A stretch of DNA of 64,000 bases from BACL27 sp964203235 (GCA_964203235.1 CAXNLE010000002.1:62001-126000); one strand, 5' to 3'; numbered from the stretch's first letter, positions 43,463-52,822 are shown. The notes: generated by a model not told the origin, from the sequence alone. Numbers and translations are program-made.

Positions 43463-44345
43463 GTTCTAGCTCCTCTATTCGACCAAACAAACCCCATGGT
43501 TTGATCATCAGTACAACAAGCAACACGATAAATGGAACCGCTTCCGACCACTGCTGGTCTATCCAGCGAACTGTTGCAACCTCTAGTGCCGCAATCAATA
43601 AGGCGGCGGGAACAATACCTTCAATACTGTCAAGCCCTCCGACAAGAGCAACGGTAAATCCCTTCAGTGCGGTGCCAACAATCAAAGTACTCACCACACT
43701 TTGAGTCCCAATCGTCATCCCAGCAATCACACCTACTACAACTGCAATCGCCCATGAAACTGCACCAATGTGATTGATGTTGATCCCACGACGCGCCGCG
43801 AGAGAAGAGTTCTCGGCAACCGCTTGCACGCGCATCCCCTGTCGCGAAAGACGATAGAAGAGCACTAATGCCAGCCAAACGACGAGACCGACAACTGGTG
43901 GCAAAAGATCAAACAAACGAATGTAAGTGGTTTCATTTATTTGAAATCCAATTGTGGTGCCAGGAAGCGCCATGAACCCACTATCTCCAGGCCAAATAAG
44001 GTCAACAACTGCCTCAAGCAAAAACAAAGCCGCAAGTGTCATTAACACGATCGAAATTCGCGACGTACCTGACAGTGGTTGAATAAAATACCGGTAGACA
44101 ACGAGACCAAGAATGATTCCACCAACGATCATCAAGGCAAGTGTGATCAAAATTTTGCCCATACTTGTCGGGTTTTCAAAATTCTGCGGCAGTACTTGCA
44201 GCCCAATAAATGAAGCCAACATCACCAAACCAGGTTGGGCCAGATTGAGCACGTGCGATGCCTTGTAAATCACCACAAAACCCAAACTCATCAGAATGTA
44301 CATCCCGGCAAGTTTCAGGATGTCAACAATGAGAAAAATATCCAC
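43455..44345 (-). CDS. livH: Liv-type ABC permease (LivH)
   Basis: The 296-aa permease has about eight hydrophobic helices. Typical LivH wording is LMSLGFVVIYKASHVLNLAQ near residue 20 and the EAA loop MRVQAVAENSSLAARRGIN near 178. GLDSIEGIVPAALL lies near 245. It pairs with LivM. It is separated from livK by a gap carrying a perfect 15-bp hairpin, so permease levels may be set lower than binding-protein levels. Confidence 0.92.
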   Translation of the reverse strand: MDIFLIVDILKLAGMYILMSLGFVVIYKASHVLNLAQPGLVMLASFIGLQVLPQNFENPTSMGKILITLALMIVGGIILGLVVYRYFIQPLSGTSRISIVLMTLAALFLLEAVVDLIWPGDSGFMALPGTTIGFQINETTYIRLFDLLPPVVGLVVWLALVLFYRLSRQGMRVQAVAENSSLAARRGININHIGAVSWAIAVVVGVIAGMTIGTQSVVSTLIVGTALKGFTVALVGGLDSIEGIVPAALLIAALEVATVRWIDQQWSEAVPFIVLLVVLMIKPWGLFGRIEELERV

Positions 44346-44385
44346 TTAATGCACCTTTCAAAACCAAACAATTAAAGAATAGGGA

Positions 44386-44420
44386 TCAGGGTGATTTGCC
44401 GCTAAGGCAAATCACCCTGA
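44386..44420 (-). terminator. intra-operon hairpin between livK and livH
   Basis: TCAGGGTGATTTGCC (44386-44400) pairs perfectly over 15 bp with GGCAAATCACCCTGA (44406-44420) around a 5-nt loop. It lies 18 nt after the livK stop, and no uninterrupted U-run follows on the minus strand. It is best read as an attenuating terminator or a 3'-stabilising stem that raises livK mRNA over the permease genes. Confidence 0.75.
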
Positions 44421-44438
44421 CGATTTATTTAATTCTTC

Positions 44439-46022
44439 TTACTTAATTGGAATAAGTAGGTCCTCTGGGTTGAAGACGATCCAGCCCGGAATTGCCCGGA
44501 CGAGAAGGTTCTGTGCGTTGTCCCACTTATAACCTGTCCAATAACGCTTACCGACGTGATCTGTTGGCGAATAGGCCAGAACTCCACCGAAAATTCCTGT
44601 CACATCAAGGCTTAACTTCTCAAGCGAGTTGCGCAGTTTGGCGCGATCACATGTTGCACCACAACGGTTCAGTGAGTCAGCGATGGTCATTCCCATCAAC
44701 CAACCGTTCATCGTTGCCGACGAAGCTGGAATCGTGACTCCATACTTCGTTGCGGCAGCAACTACCTGTTTCACTTCAGGCACGTTGTAGTCATAGATCG
44801 ACGTGATGTTGGTAACTGCGTACAACTTGTCACCACCAACCTGGTTGGCAACAATGCGAATATCAGTTTCTGGCGTTGCTGTCATTGAGAACGCAATTGG
44901 TCCCTTATAACCGAGGTTACGAGCAGCTACCGCTGTACCAATTGCATGTGACGCAATTGAGATGTCAAAAAACACCGTCGGGTTCGAGTTCACGATTGGT
45001 CGAATAAATGATGTGAAATCAGCAGTCGACAATGGCGCCTTCGCGATTACACCAGATTTCCACTGAGGTGATGCTTTCTGTAATTGCTCGAGCCAACGGT
45101 TACACACAGCCACAGCGGCAGGTGCCTCATGGATATAGCAAGCAGAAGTGCCACCATTCGGAAAATCCTTGCCGAATAGTTGCGGCCACAACTGAACACG
45201 AGCATCTGACATCGCCTCGAACACATTACCCACAGTGAACAACAGTGGATCAGGGTTTGATGGGAACATGTCTGGTCGTGCACTATGTCCTGTCAAGAAT
45301 GGCGCTCCAGCTGCACGAACGACAGTGAATACTGCAGGCAGTCGACCTTCGAGCGTGCCACCCGCGAGCATAATGACGTTCTTTTCGTTGAGCAGTTTGT
45401 TGGCTGCGGTTACAGCTAGTTGCTGGTCAATTTTCATGTCTTCAACGAGAATTTCTACTGGTCGACCGTTAATACCGCCGTGATCGTTGAGCGCTTGGAA
45501 GAAAATCTTTGCGCCTTCGTACTCGGGGTAATAGGTGCTCTTTGTAATTGAACTCGCATCGGTGATCCAGCCAATTGAGATCGGAGCTCCGGTTGCCTTC
45601 TTTGCTGGCAATGGCGTCTTTACCTCAACGATTTCCTTGGTGACCGTGACAGTCTTATCGACTTTCTTGGTAACAGATTTTTCGCTGATTTTAGATGTAA
45701 TGACCTTCGTAGATTTGTCGGTACTTGTGCTCAGAACCTTTTGAGTAACCACTGCATTGGCAGCCTTCTGATTGGTTGCTTTCGCTTCAGAAGTTGTTAC
45801 TTGTGCAGTACTGGTAACCAAGTAAAAATCTTTCGGACCCATAATGTACTTACTGGTCTTTTCGATTTTTGTCTTGGCTGATGGCTTTGAGTTTGAGCCA
45901 CTTGCGAGTGCCATACTCGAACTCAATGCAATGGCGAGTGATACAGCAATTCCTACTGCAACCTTGCCGCGGGACTTGTGCCTCCCACGCATGAGCCCCG
46001 ATGACGAATAATGATTTATCAT
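44439..46022 (-). CDS. livK: Liv-type substrate-binding protein with long N-terminal extension
   Basis: The product is 527 aa. A signal peptide (VAVGIAVSLAIALSSSMALA) is followed by an unusual 120-residue Lys/Thr/Ser/Val-rich stretch. The periplasmic-binding fold starts near residue 150 (ISIGWITDAS). The fold has ABC-type Leu/Ile/Val-binding features: FFQALNDHGGINGRPVE near 180 and GGTLEGRLPA near 225. It lacks an obvious lipobox, so anchoring may be through the extension. It delivers substrate to LivHM. Neighbouring acyl-CoA and Paa-type enzymes suggest an organic acid rather than an amino acid. Confidence 0.88.
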   Translation of the reverse strand: MINHYSSSGLMRGRHKSRGKVAVGIAVSLAIALSSSMALASGSNSKPSAKTKIEKTSKYIMGPKDFYLVTSTAQVTTSEAKATNQKAANAVVTQKVLSTSTDKSTKVITSKISEKSVTKKVDKTVTVTKEIVEVKTPLPAKKATGAPISIGWITDASSITKSTYYPEYEGAKIFFQALNDHGGINGRPVEILVEDMKIDQQLAVTAANKLLNEKNVIMLAGGTLEGRLPAVFTVVRAAGAPFLTGHSARPDMFPSNPDPLLFTVGNVFEAMSDARVQLWPQLFGKDFPNGGTSACYIHEAPAAVAVCNRWLEQLQKASPQWKSGVIAKAPLSTADFTSFIRPIVNSNPTVFFDISIASHAIGTAVAARNLGYKGPIAFSMTATPETDIRIVANQVGGDKLYAVTNITSIYDYNVPEVKQVVAAATKYGVTIPASSATMNGWLMGMTIADSLNRCGATCDRAKLRNSLEKLSLDVTGIFGGVLAYSPTDHVGKRYWTGYKWDNAQNLLVRAIPGWIVFNPEDLLIPIK

Positions 46023-46126
46023 TTCGTGATTCCTTTCAATTTGAGTGATGTTTAGTTAATTGCATTTCAATTAATTTCGGAAGTTGTTTTAATTTCTTCC
46101 CCCATATTCTTTATTTATTAACATTG

Positions 46127-48043
46127 TCATTGCCTTGTGAGCAACTTCAATTCTTCGATTTCGTCTAAGTACATTTCATCAATTAGGTCAGAGAACAGAT
46201 TCTCTGTGTACTTTCGGCGAATCTTTCGAGTTGGTGTGGTGTCCCCTTCCTCTGGGTCAAGTTCTCGCGGAATAATCCGGAACTTTTTGATTTTCTCGAC
46301 TTGTGCCAGAGTTTCATTTTGTAATTCAATTTCTTGTGCAATGAGTGCCTCTACCTCGGGCAGTTGTGTGAGGCTTGTGAAACCGGTGAAGATTAGCGCC
46401 TCATTTTTCGCCCATTCCGAAACGGTGGCAAAATCAATCTCAACGAGTGCTGATGGAAATTTCCGGTTATCAGCGATCACTACAAACTCGCTGATATATG
46501 AACTCGCTCTCATCAGATTTTCGATGAACGCTGGAGTGATGTTCTTACCGCCCGATGTGACCATGACATCTTTCTTGCGGCCGACCAAGTTGATGCGGCC
46601 TTGCTTATCAATTACTCCTGAGTCACCACTATTGAACCAGCCATCTGTTGATAGGGCTTCGGCAGACAATGCTGGTTCTTTTAGATAGCCCTTGAAAACT
46701 CCCTCGCCCCGGTAAATCAACTCGCCATCTTCTTTGAGCACAACCTCAAGTCCTGGAACCTTGTAGCCGACATCACCAGGCTTCTGAAATGGATCGGTTT
46801 GAAAGGCGACATAACCAACTTCCGTCATGCCCAGACCGTTAACCAAATTCAATCCCCAACATTGCCAGACACCCTGAACCTCATCAGGAATGTGAGTACC
46901 AGCAGTAAGCCCATAGACCGCATGTGCAAGTCCAAACTTTCGCAACATTGGTCGAAAAACTAATCCTCGTGCAACTCGGTACAACACACTGGTTGTTAAA
47001 TCTGATCTCCCGTTCCATTTCTTGTTGCGATAACGACGCGCAATTTTCATCGCGAACTTATAGGTCAACTTCTTGAGCCAACTCGACCGTTCAATATCAG
47101 TGATTGCCTTTGCTGCCATTTTCTGCCAAATACGTGGCACGGCGTGGAAATAGAACGGCTGCACTTCAAACAATGTCGTAGGAAGCGACTCAAGGTCATC
47201 GCCAATGTGAACCACTTCAGTAGAAATAATCGGCGTATACAACGCGAAGATTCTTTCAAAGGCATGAGCCAAAGATAAGTGTGCCAACACTCTTCGCTCT
47301 CCCGGCCCGCTCATCTCGGGGAACATTTCGCAAAATTGCAACGCGCCACCAAAAAGGAAGTTTCGGTGGCTAATCTCAGCCGCTTTTGACATACCGGTTG
47401 TTCCAGATGTAAAGACCAACAGAGCGGTTTCTCGCGGATCACCTGTTTCGCGCACGCGGCGCAACTCTTCAATTTCGGCGTCAAATTCTTGACGACCGAG
47501 TTCGAAGACACTTGCAACCGAGTTGATTCGTTCGTCGGGATACGAGTAGAGCGCTGCAACATCGTCGACAATGATCTTTTTAATAGAAGGACATGAGTCT
47601 TTAAGTCGCAAAACTTTGTCAACATATTCTTGGTTTTCTACAACGACCATTGAGGCAGACGCAACATCTAGTTGGTATTGAATTTCTTCTTGAGAACATG
47701 TGGTGTATATCCCAAATGAAATTCCGCGCAGTGTCATTACGGCCGCGTCTGCAACCATCCAAAAATAGCCAGGGTCTCCAATAATCGAAAGCGAGTCACC
47801 TTGTTTGATTCCCATCTTCTTCAAACCAATTGCAAATGTCTCAATATCGCGGTGATATTCCTGCCATGTACGGGTGACATACAACCCAAATTGTTTGAAG
47901 CGAACAACTGGCGCCGAGGGAGTATCTGCGGCACGGCGAGCGATTGCCTGAGGAATCGTGAGTGAAGCCAACTCAGTTCGATACGAAGCTTCAGTGGTTG
48001 GGGTGTTTGATCTCGTCATGGTTGAATTATTTGCTGAGGACAT
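46127..48043 (-). CDS. long-chain-type acyl-CoA synthetase (FadD15-like)
   Basis: The product is about 638 aa from ATG 48043; ATG 48019 is an alternative, and both are near the thiolase stop at 48027. The P-loop LVFTSGTTGMSKAAEISH lies near residue 215. The adenine motif LGMTEVGYVAFQTD lies near 415, NSGDSGVIDKQGRI near 490 and KKDVMVTSGGKNITP near 510. The C-terminal lysine motif is TPTRKIRRKY. Length and motif wording match bacterial long-chain or FAA-type ligases that activate bulky acids. It is co-transcribed with the thiolase upstream and the Liv importer downstream, implying that the imported acid is its substrate. Confidence 0.92.
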   Translation of the reverse strand: MSSANNSTMTRSNTPTTEASYRTELASLTIPQAIARRAADTPSAPVVRFKQFGLYVTRTWQEYHRDIETFAIGLKKMGIKQGDSLSIIGDPGYFWMVADAAVMTLRGISFGIYTTCSQEEIQYQLDVASASMVVVENQEYVDKVLRLKDSCPSIKKIIVDDVAALYSYPDERINSVASVFELGRQEFDAEIEELRRVRETGDPRETALLVFTSGTTGMSKAAEISHRNFLFGGALQFCEMFPEMSGPGERRVLAHLSLAHAFERIFALYTPIISTEVVHIGDDLESLPTTLFEVQPFYFHAVPRIWQKMAAKAITDIERSSWLKKLTYKFAMKIARRYRNKKWNGRSDLTTSVLYRVARGLVFRPMLRKFGLAHAVYGLTAGTHIPDEVQGVWQCWGLNLVNGLGMTEVGYVAFQTDPFQKPGDVGYKVPGLEVVLKEDGELIYRGEGVFKGYLKEPALSAEALSTDGWFNSGDSGVIDKQGRINLVGRKKDVMVTSGGKNITPAFIENLMRASSYISEFVVIADNRKFPSALVEIDFATVSEWAKNEALIFTGFTSLTQLPEVEALIAQEIELQNETLAQVEKIKKFRIIPRELDPEEGDTTPTRKIRRKYTENLFSDLIDEMYLDEIEELKLLTRQ

Positions 48044-49208
48044 GTACACACTCAGCTGCCGAGTCGCCACCTATCCAACCGCCACCATTTTCTGCAAGGG
48101 CGACTTTTGCCCCAATGACCTGTCGTGGTCCGCACTCATTTTTTAATTGAGCGACAAGTTCAACAAGTTGCGCCACCCCGGTTGCACCTATTGGGTGTCC
48201 GCGAGCGAGAAGTCCCCCACTCGGGTTAACAGGAATTCGACCGTCAATTTGGGTTGACCCATCCCGAACGAGTTTGAAACCTTCTCCTTCTTGCGCAAAA
48301 CCAAGTGATTCGTAACGCATTATTTCTGCCGATGCCGTGGCATCGTGAAGTTCAACTACATCAATATCAGACGGACCAACTCCGGCTGTTTCGTAGGCAA
48401 TCTTTGCTGCTCGTTCACCAGCTTGTGGGCCGTTGTCTAGGTTTGAACCAGATTGCAAAACCGAAGCACGAATCTGCACGCCGTTCTTGATCCCCTTCTT
48501 TGCAAGATATGCGTCGGACGCCAAAATAAGCGCCGCTGCCCCGTCACCAATCGGTGAACACATCATCAACGTAAGCGGGTTTGAAATCATCGTCGAATTC
48601 AAAACCTGCTCTATGGACACCTCGCCGCCATATTGGGCGACTGGATTCATCGAACCATTGTGTTGAGCTTTCTTGACAACGCCACCAAAGTCTTCAATGG
48701 TTGTCTCAGTGTGCTGCAAGTATTTGCGAACCTTCTCTGCGTAGACATCCATAAATGGTGACTTAGCATCTGGATCAATTTGTAATTCGACATCTAGTGC
48801 TGTCGCAATTGCGAGTGCAGTCTTGCGCTTGTCTATGTGTGTCATCTTTTCAGCACCAAGTACAAGCACCAAGTCATAAAGACCTGCTTTTATAGCGGTC
48901 CACGCCAGGTGAACAGCAGTAGCCCCGCTCGCACAAGCATTTTCAACATTGGCGATGGGGATCCCTTCGAAGCCCATGGTTCGCAGGGCCACCTGACCGC
49001 GAATCATTTCCTGATTCGTAATCAGCCCGGCAATCGCATTTGAGCAATAGGCAGCCTGAATATCTGCGATGTCAACGCCAGCATCTGTGAGTGCTGCCCT
49101 CACTGCCTCGTGGGCGAGATCGCGCAGGGGCCGGTCAATGAACTTTCCAAACTTTGTCATTCCACAACCGACGACAGTGACCCGTTCCAAATGCCCCCCA
49201 AGTTTCAT
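48027..49208 (-). CDS. thiolase (SCP-x/acetyl-CoA acetyltransferase-like)
   Basis: The 393-aa thiolase has the nucleophilic Cys in VENACASGATA near residue 91 and the C-terminal catalytic block GGLLARGHPIGATGV near 332. The end block replaces the usual second Cys-Gly with NGGGWIGGDSAA, typical of SCP-x/lipid-transfer-type thiolases that cleave branched or bulky 3-ketoacyl-CoAs. It is the first gene of an operon that continues with fadD-like and livKHMFG genes. A variant operator lies 16-29 nt before the ATG. Confidence 0.92.
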   Translation of the reverse strand: MKLGGHLERVTVVGCGMTKFGKFIDRPLRDLAHEAVRAALTDAGVDIADIQAAYCSNAIAGLITNQEMIRGQVALRTMGFEGIPIANVENACASGATAVHLAWTAIKAGLYDLVLVLGAEKMTHIDKRKTALAIATALDVELQIDPDAKSPFMDVYAEKVRKYLQHTETTIEDFGGVVKKAQHNGSMNPVAQYGGEVSIEQVLNSTMISNPLTLMMCSPIGDGAAALILASDAYLAKKGIKNGVQIRASVLQSGSNLDNGPQAGERAAKIAYETAGVGPSDIDVVELHDATASAEIMRYESLGFAQEGEGFKLVRDGSTQIDGRIPVNPSGGLLARGHPIGATGVAQLVELVAQLKNECGPRQVIGAKVALAENGGGWIGGDSAAECVHVLSK

Positions 49209-49223
49209 AACTTAGCAATGCTG

Positions 49224-49237
49224 ATTGATGTATCAAT
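49224..49237. promoter_or_regulatory. TetR-type operator (variant) before the thiolase operon
   Basis: ATTGATGTATCAAT is a palindrome with the same ATTGAT half-site as the other three operators but two extra central bases. On the minus strand it lies directly downstream of a TATACT -10-like box and 16 nt before the thiolase ATG, covering the expected transcription start. Confidence 0.5.
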
Positions 49238-49353
49238 AAAAAGCGAGTATATACGTGATGATGGTCACTGTCAAGAAAGCATTCATAAAGCGAAAAACCC
49301 TTAGTTTTGGCTGTTTGTCATAATCAACCTTATGTGTTAAGTTTGAAGTTGGA

Positions 49354-49369
49354 TTGATTGAACAATCAA
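49354..49369. promoter_or_regulatory. TetR-type operator before the MaoC-tetR operon
   Basis: TTGATTGAACAATCAA matches TTGATTGATCAATCAA at 15 of 16 positions. It is 28 nt before the ATG at 49398. The tetR gene is the fourth gene of the operon it precedes, so autoregulation is expected. Confidence 0.7.
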
Positions 49370-49397
49370 CATTTACTGCAAATTGGGGGTCATTTAT

Positions 49398-49814
49398 ATG
49401 GGAGTTGAAGTAGGACACACGTTTCCTAAGAAAACCTTTACTGTTGAGCCACATCGTGTTGAGGAGTTCGTCATTGCTCTTGGTGTTGAACCTCATCCAG
49501 GCTGGAAGCCAACAAAGGGAAACGCCGTGCCGTTGGGTTTCCTCATGTACGTCACGACATATGGGGCCGATGAAGTTCATGGCATGCTCGACTTTGATCT
49601 TTTGCGAACTGTTTACGGTGGTACTGACTCAGAGTATTTTGCGCCAGTTTATGTTGGTGATGTACTCAGCGTTTCTCCAGTGATTTCATCTCTTGTAGTC
49701 AAGGAAACAAAAAACGGCAAGCTAACTTTTGCTGAATTGACCTGCGAATACATTAACGCCGATGGGATTATCGCAGTTCGAGAAAAATCAACAACAGTTG
49801 AAAGAGGCAATTAA
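49398..49814 (+). CDS. MaoC-family dehydratase, N-terminal-type (FAS1-like) half
   Basis: The product is 138 aa from ATG 49398, chosen because GGGGG lies 11 nt upstream; TTG 49383 is possible. It has the hot-dog fold of the MaoC_dehydrat_N type (GVEVGHTFPKKTFTV start, YGGTDSEYFAPVYVGD near residue 75) without the catalytic Asp-His pair, so it is expected to be the non-catalytic subunit. The next gene, 2 nt away, encodes the catalytic half. Together they would form a heteromeric (R)-enoyl-CoA hydratase for bulky acyl groups, as known in steroid-degrading Actinobacteria. Confidence 0.88.
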   Translation: MGVEVGHTFPKKTFTVEPHRVEEFVIALGVEPHPGWKPTKGNAVPLGFLMYVTTYGADEVHGMLDFDLLRTVYGGTDSEYFAPVYVGDVLSVSPVISSLVVKETKNGKLTFAELTCEYINADGIIAVREKSTTVERGN

Positions 49815-49816
49815 CC

Positions 49817-50212
49817 ATGGCTGACAAAGACTTCTCGGTTCCAACACTTTCATCGCCCGAGATCACTCGGCTGCGCCTGGCTTATATGGCTGTTGCGATG
49901 CGAGATCCAAACTTAGTGCACATGGAAGACGATTACGCCAAGAAGTCTGGACTTCCACAGGTGATTGCTCATGGCACCTTTGCCGTTGCCTATGTTGGTT
50001 TTGCCTTATCGCAAGCAGTTGGAGTCGATCGGGTGCGCCGAGTGAAAGTTGAACTCACGGCGCCGGTATTTCCTCAAGACATCATTTCTGTCGACTATAC
50101 CGATCTACAGATAAATGGAGATCTCACCACTGCGCGAATTTCGGCAAAGAACCAGTCCGGAGTACTCGTAGCGCGAGGGGAATCCACATGGGTAACCAAC
50201 CCTTCACACTGA
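49817..50212 (+). CDS. MaoC-like dehydratase, catalytic half
   Basis: The 131-aa hot-dog protein has the hydratase motif MRDPNLVHMEDDYAKKSG near residue 35 (Asp, His) and VIAHGTFAVAYVGFAL near 54. It pairs with the preceding FAS1-like half. The stop overlaps the thioesterase start by 25 nt. It likely hydrates the enoyl-CoA produced from the imported acid. Confidence 0.9.
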   Translation: MADKDFSVPTLSSPEITRLRLAYMAVAMRDPNLVHMEDDYAKKSGLPQVIAHGTFAVAYVGFALSQAVGVDRVRRVKVELTAPVFPQDIISVDYTDLQINGDLTTARISAKNQSGVLVARGESTWVTNPSH

Positions 50213-50610
50213 CGATTCCTCGTCACGTTTATATTGGTGATGATGACGCATCGGGTTTGATTTATTTCGCTTCATACTTCAAATACATGGCGGACGGCGA
50301 TCAGGACTTTTTTACCAAGATCGGAAAACCGTTAACCGATGGCATTAACGAGGGTGTCTCTTGCCCTTGTGTCAACGCTGAATGCTCATTCATTAAGCCA
50401 GTTCGCGCGGGCGACGATCTAAAACAGGTCATCAGGCTTGAAGCTGGTCGACGAACGAGCTTTCAAATGATTCATCAGTTCATTAAAGGCGATGAGGTAG
50501 TTGCCGAGGGCCGATTAACTCGAGTCTGGACTGAATTGAGCATTATGAAATCAATTGACCTCCCCTCATGGGTGCTCTCGGTCGCCACACCCGGTCCGCC
50601 GAGAAACTAA
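50188..50610 (+). CDS. 4-hydroxybenzoyl-CoA-type thioesterase
   Basis: The 140-aa hot-dog thioesterase has IPRHVYIGDDDASGLIYFAS near residues 9-28, the YbgC/4HBT motif with Asp and the 'G.iyfa.Y' turn. CoA-binding strands follow in the second half. PaaI-like or housekeeping thioesterases release CoA from dead-end intermediates. It begins inside the end of the MaoC gene, so translation is coupled. Confidence 0.85.
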   Translation: MGNQPFTLTIPRHVYIGDDDASGLIYFASYFKYMADGDQDFFTKIGKPLTDGINEGVSCPCVNAECSFIKPVRAGDDLKQVIRLEAGRRTSFQMIHQFIKGDEVVAEGRLTRVWTELSIMKSIDLPSWVLSVATPGPPRN

Positions 50611-50658
50611 CTTAGAGATTTAATTGCGAATACATTTGCAGACCCAAGGAGAATAACC

Positions 50659-51285
50659 ATGAGTATTAAACCTATAGAGATACCAAACTCAAAAGGTTCT
50701 GCAACAATCGGTGAGTCCGCAAGTTTTATCGAAACTAAGCGAAGAATAGTTGCGAGTGCTGCACGTGTCTTCAGTCGGCGAGGATTCACCGCGGGCACAA
50801 CGAAAGAAATCGCCGCTGAATTGCAAATGAGCCAACCTGCCGTGTACCACTACATTGGTTCGAAGAATTTGCTACTTGAAGAGATTGCGTTGAAAGTTGT
50901 CAATGATCTCTCGCTCTCACTTGAAGAGGGGCTTAAAGACTCCGACAATCCAACCTTGAGATTGCGCAACGTGATTCGCAGATTTTCAGATGCAGTGCTG
51001 AGAAATCAAAACGAGTGCGCTGTGTTTTGGAGAGAACGTCATTCTTTCACTCCAGAACTTCAAGCAAAAGTCGTTGCACGCGAACGCGAGTTCATGACAA
51101 CAGTGTCAGCGCTGATTGCAGACCTCCAAAAAAACGATGGGCTACCAAAACATCTAGCAAGTGGAGTACTTGCTGAAGCCATCATTGGTATGCCAGTTTG
51201 GAGTTACCACTGGTTTCGGCAGAATCGCCATCCAGATGCGCGCGCATTGGCTGATCTCTACTGCGATTTGATTGGTATTCCATAA
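50659..51285 (+). CDS. TetR-family repressor of the catabolic cluster
   Basis: The product is 208 aa. The TetR N-terminal HTH covers about residues 28-75 (RRIVASAARVFSRRGFTAGT then TKEIAAELQMSQPAVYHYIG and SKNLLLEEI). The C-terminal helices form a ligand-binding dimer domain, with conserved Trp near 120 and 175. An AAGGAGA ribosome site precedes it. It lies inside one of four operons that carry the TTGATTGATCAATCAA-type palindrome, so it is the natural candidate for binding them. The inducer is probably a CoA thioester, as for PaaR/KstR-type regulators; that is inference. Confidence 0.9.
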   Translation: MSIKPIEIPNSKGSATIGESASFIETKRRIVASAARVFSRRGFTAGTTKEIAAELQMSQPAVYHYIGSKNLLLEEIALKVVNDLSLSLEEGLKDSDNPTLRLRNVIRRFSDAVLRNQNECAVFWRERHSFTPELQAKVVAREREFMTTVSALIADLQKNDGLPKHLASGVLAEAIIGMPVWSYHWFRQNRHPDARALADLYCDLIGIP

Positions 51286-51288
51286 TCA

Positions 51289-52017
51289 ATGTCACTCGTT
51301 GCATTTGTTACGGGCGCCAATGGCGGTATCGGCACGCGGTTGGTCACGCGCCTACTCGAGAATAATTGGCGTGTTGCTGCACTTGACTTCGACTTTAATA
51401 ATTTGTCAGAACTCAAAATCGACTTTCCCGAGTCATTGGTAACAATCAGTGCCGACCTGCGTGATCGTGAGCAAATTGAATTGGCAGTGGCAACCACGAT
51501 TGATCGATTTGGTGGCATCGATGCAATTATCAATAACGCTGGAGTTTGGACCATTGGTCCATTTGCGCAGTCTGCACCTGATCTGTGGTACCGCGACATC
51601 GATGTCAATTTCATTGGACCGCTTCACCTAATACATATCGCATTGCCTTACTTAGTTCAATCACAACAAGGTCGTATCGTCAATGTGGTCTCAGATTCGG
51701 GCCGCATCGGTGAACCAACAGTTGCGGTGTATTCGGGGGCAAAGGCTGGCCTCGCCGGATTTTCGCGATCCCTCGCTAAAGAAATCGGTCGCGATGGCAT
51801 CACGGTCAACTGTGTTTCGTTGTCAACCACCGTGACGCCTGCAGCCCGCGAGACTTATAACGAAGACCAACTCAAGAAGATGGTGGCACGTTACCCGATG
51901 GGTCGTTTAGGAACCACAGATGATGCGGCCAGCATGATTCTGTATTTGCTCGGACCAGAAGCTTCTTGGGTCACTGGTCAAACCATCAGTGTGAACGGTG
52001 GCTACGCGATACTTTAA
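51289..52017 (+). CDS. short-chain dehydrogenase/reductase
   Basis: The 242-aa classical SDR has TGANGGIGTR at residues 8-17 (NAD(P) binding), INNAGVW near 83, catalytic Ser in NVVSDSG near 138 and YSGAKAG near 151 (Tyr-x3-Lys). The C-terminal TGQTISVNGGY is typical. It probably oxidises the 3-hydroxyacyl-CoA from the MaoC step to the 3-keto form for the thiolase. It starts 3 nt after the tetR stop and is the last gene of this operon; its stop faces the convergent enoyl-CoA hydratase 7 nt away. Confidence 0.93.
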   Translation: MSLVAFVTGANGGIGTRLVTRLLENNWRVAALDFDFNNLSELKIDFPESLVTISADLRDREQIELAVATTIDRFGGIDAIINNAGVWTIGPFAQSAPDLWYRDIDVNFIGPLHLIHIALPYLVQSQQGRIVNVVSDSGRIGEPTVAVYSGAKAGLAGFSRSLAKEIGRDGITVNCVSLSTTVTPAARETYNEDQLKKMVARYPMGRLGTTDDAASMILYLLGPEASWVTGQTISVNGGYAIL

Positions 52018-52024
52018 AGATCAA

Positions 52025-52822
52025 CTACTTTTGGTTTGGTCGAAAATTTGGTGGGCGCTTTTCAATAAAGGCACGCATTCCTTCTTTTGATTCATCAAGA
52101 GCGTGAAATAGCGTAATTAGTTCGACACCTTGATTGACTGCACCACTGAGTTGATCGCTTGCCTGATTTATTGCCATCTTCGCAAGTCGCAATGCTGTTG
52201 GACTCATAGTCATGAGTCGCTTGCACCACTCATCTACCGCAGTATCTAGTTCGGCGTAAGGTACAACTTTGTTGACCCAACCCATTTCTTTCGCCTCGGT
52301 GGCCGAATACTGTAAGCAGAGGTACACAATTTCTCGAGCACGTTTGTCGCCAACTGATCTTGGTAGCAACTGCGTCACCCACCAGTTTGGAACGCTTCCC
52401 ATTTTTGGTCCTGTCTGACCAAACCGAGCGTGTTCTGCCGCGATGGTGAGATCGCAAAGCATATTGATTTCGTTTCCGGCGCCAATGCAATACCCGTTCA
52501 CCCGAGCGATTACCGGCTTGCCACATGTACGCAGTTCATGAGCAACACGTGATAATTCTCGATTCATGTTGCGGTCTACCTCAATGGTGAAACTTTCGAA
52601 GTCACCAACATCTCCTCCCGTACAGAATGCTTTTTCTCCTGCTCCAGTGATAACGATGACACCAACGTTTTCGTCGTCTGCCGATTCACGCAACCGTTTG
52701 CAAATCGTCACTACCCCATCCATCGTGAAAGCATTGAGACGTTCAGGACGATTGAGCGTGATAGTTGCTACGCCATCCCGAATACTAAATAGGACTTCAT
52801 CGGTTTCACCAACTACCGCCAT
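52025..52822 (-). CDS. enoyl-CoA hydratase/isomerase (crotonase family)
   Basis: The 265-aa crotonase has VATITLNRPERLNAF near residue 18 and the oxyanion region AFCTGGDVGDF near 65. VIARVNGYCIGAGNEINMLC lies near 104 and the end is EGMRAFIEKRPPNF. Conserved wording around GNEIN resembles MenB/cyclohexenecarboxyl- or PaaG/BadI-type enzymes acting on cyclic acyl-CoAs. It overlaps the paaD-like stop by one base and is the last gene of the paaABCD operon, in the place where paaE would be expected. Confidence 0.9.
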   Translation of the reverse strand: MAVVGETDEVLFSIRDGVATITLNRPERLNAFTMDGVVTICKRLRESADDENVGVIVITGAGEKAFCTGGDVGDFESFTIEVDRNMNRELSRVAHELRTCGKPVIARVNGYCIGAGNEINMLCDLTIAAEHARFGQTGPKMGSVPNWWVTQLLPRSVGDKRAREIVYLCLQYSATEAKEMGWVNKVVPYAELDTAVDEWCKRLMTMSPTALRLAKMAINQASDQLSGAVNQGVELITLFHALDESKEGMRAFIEKRPPNFRPNQK

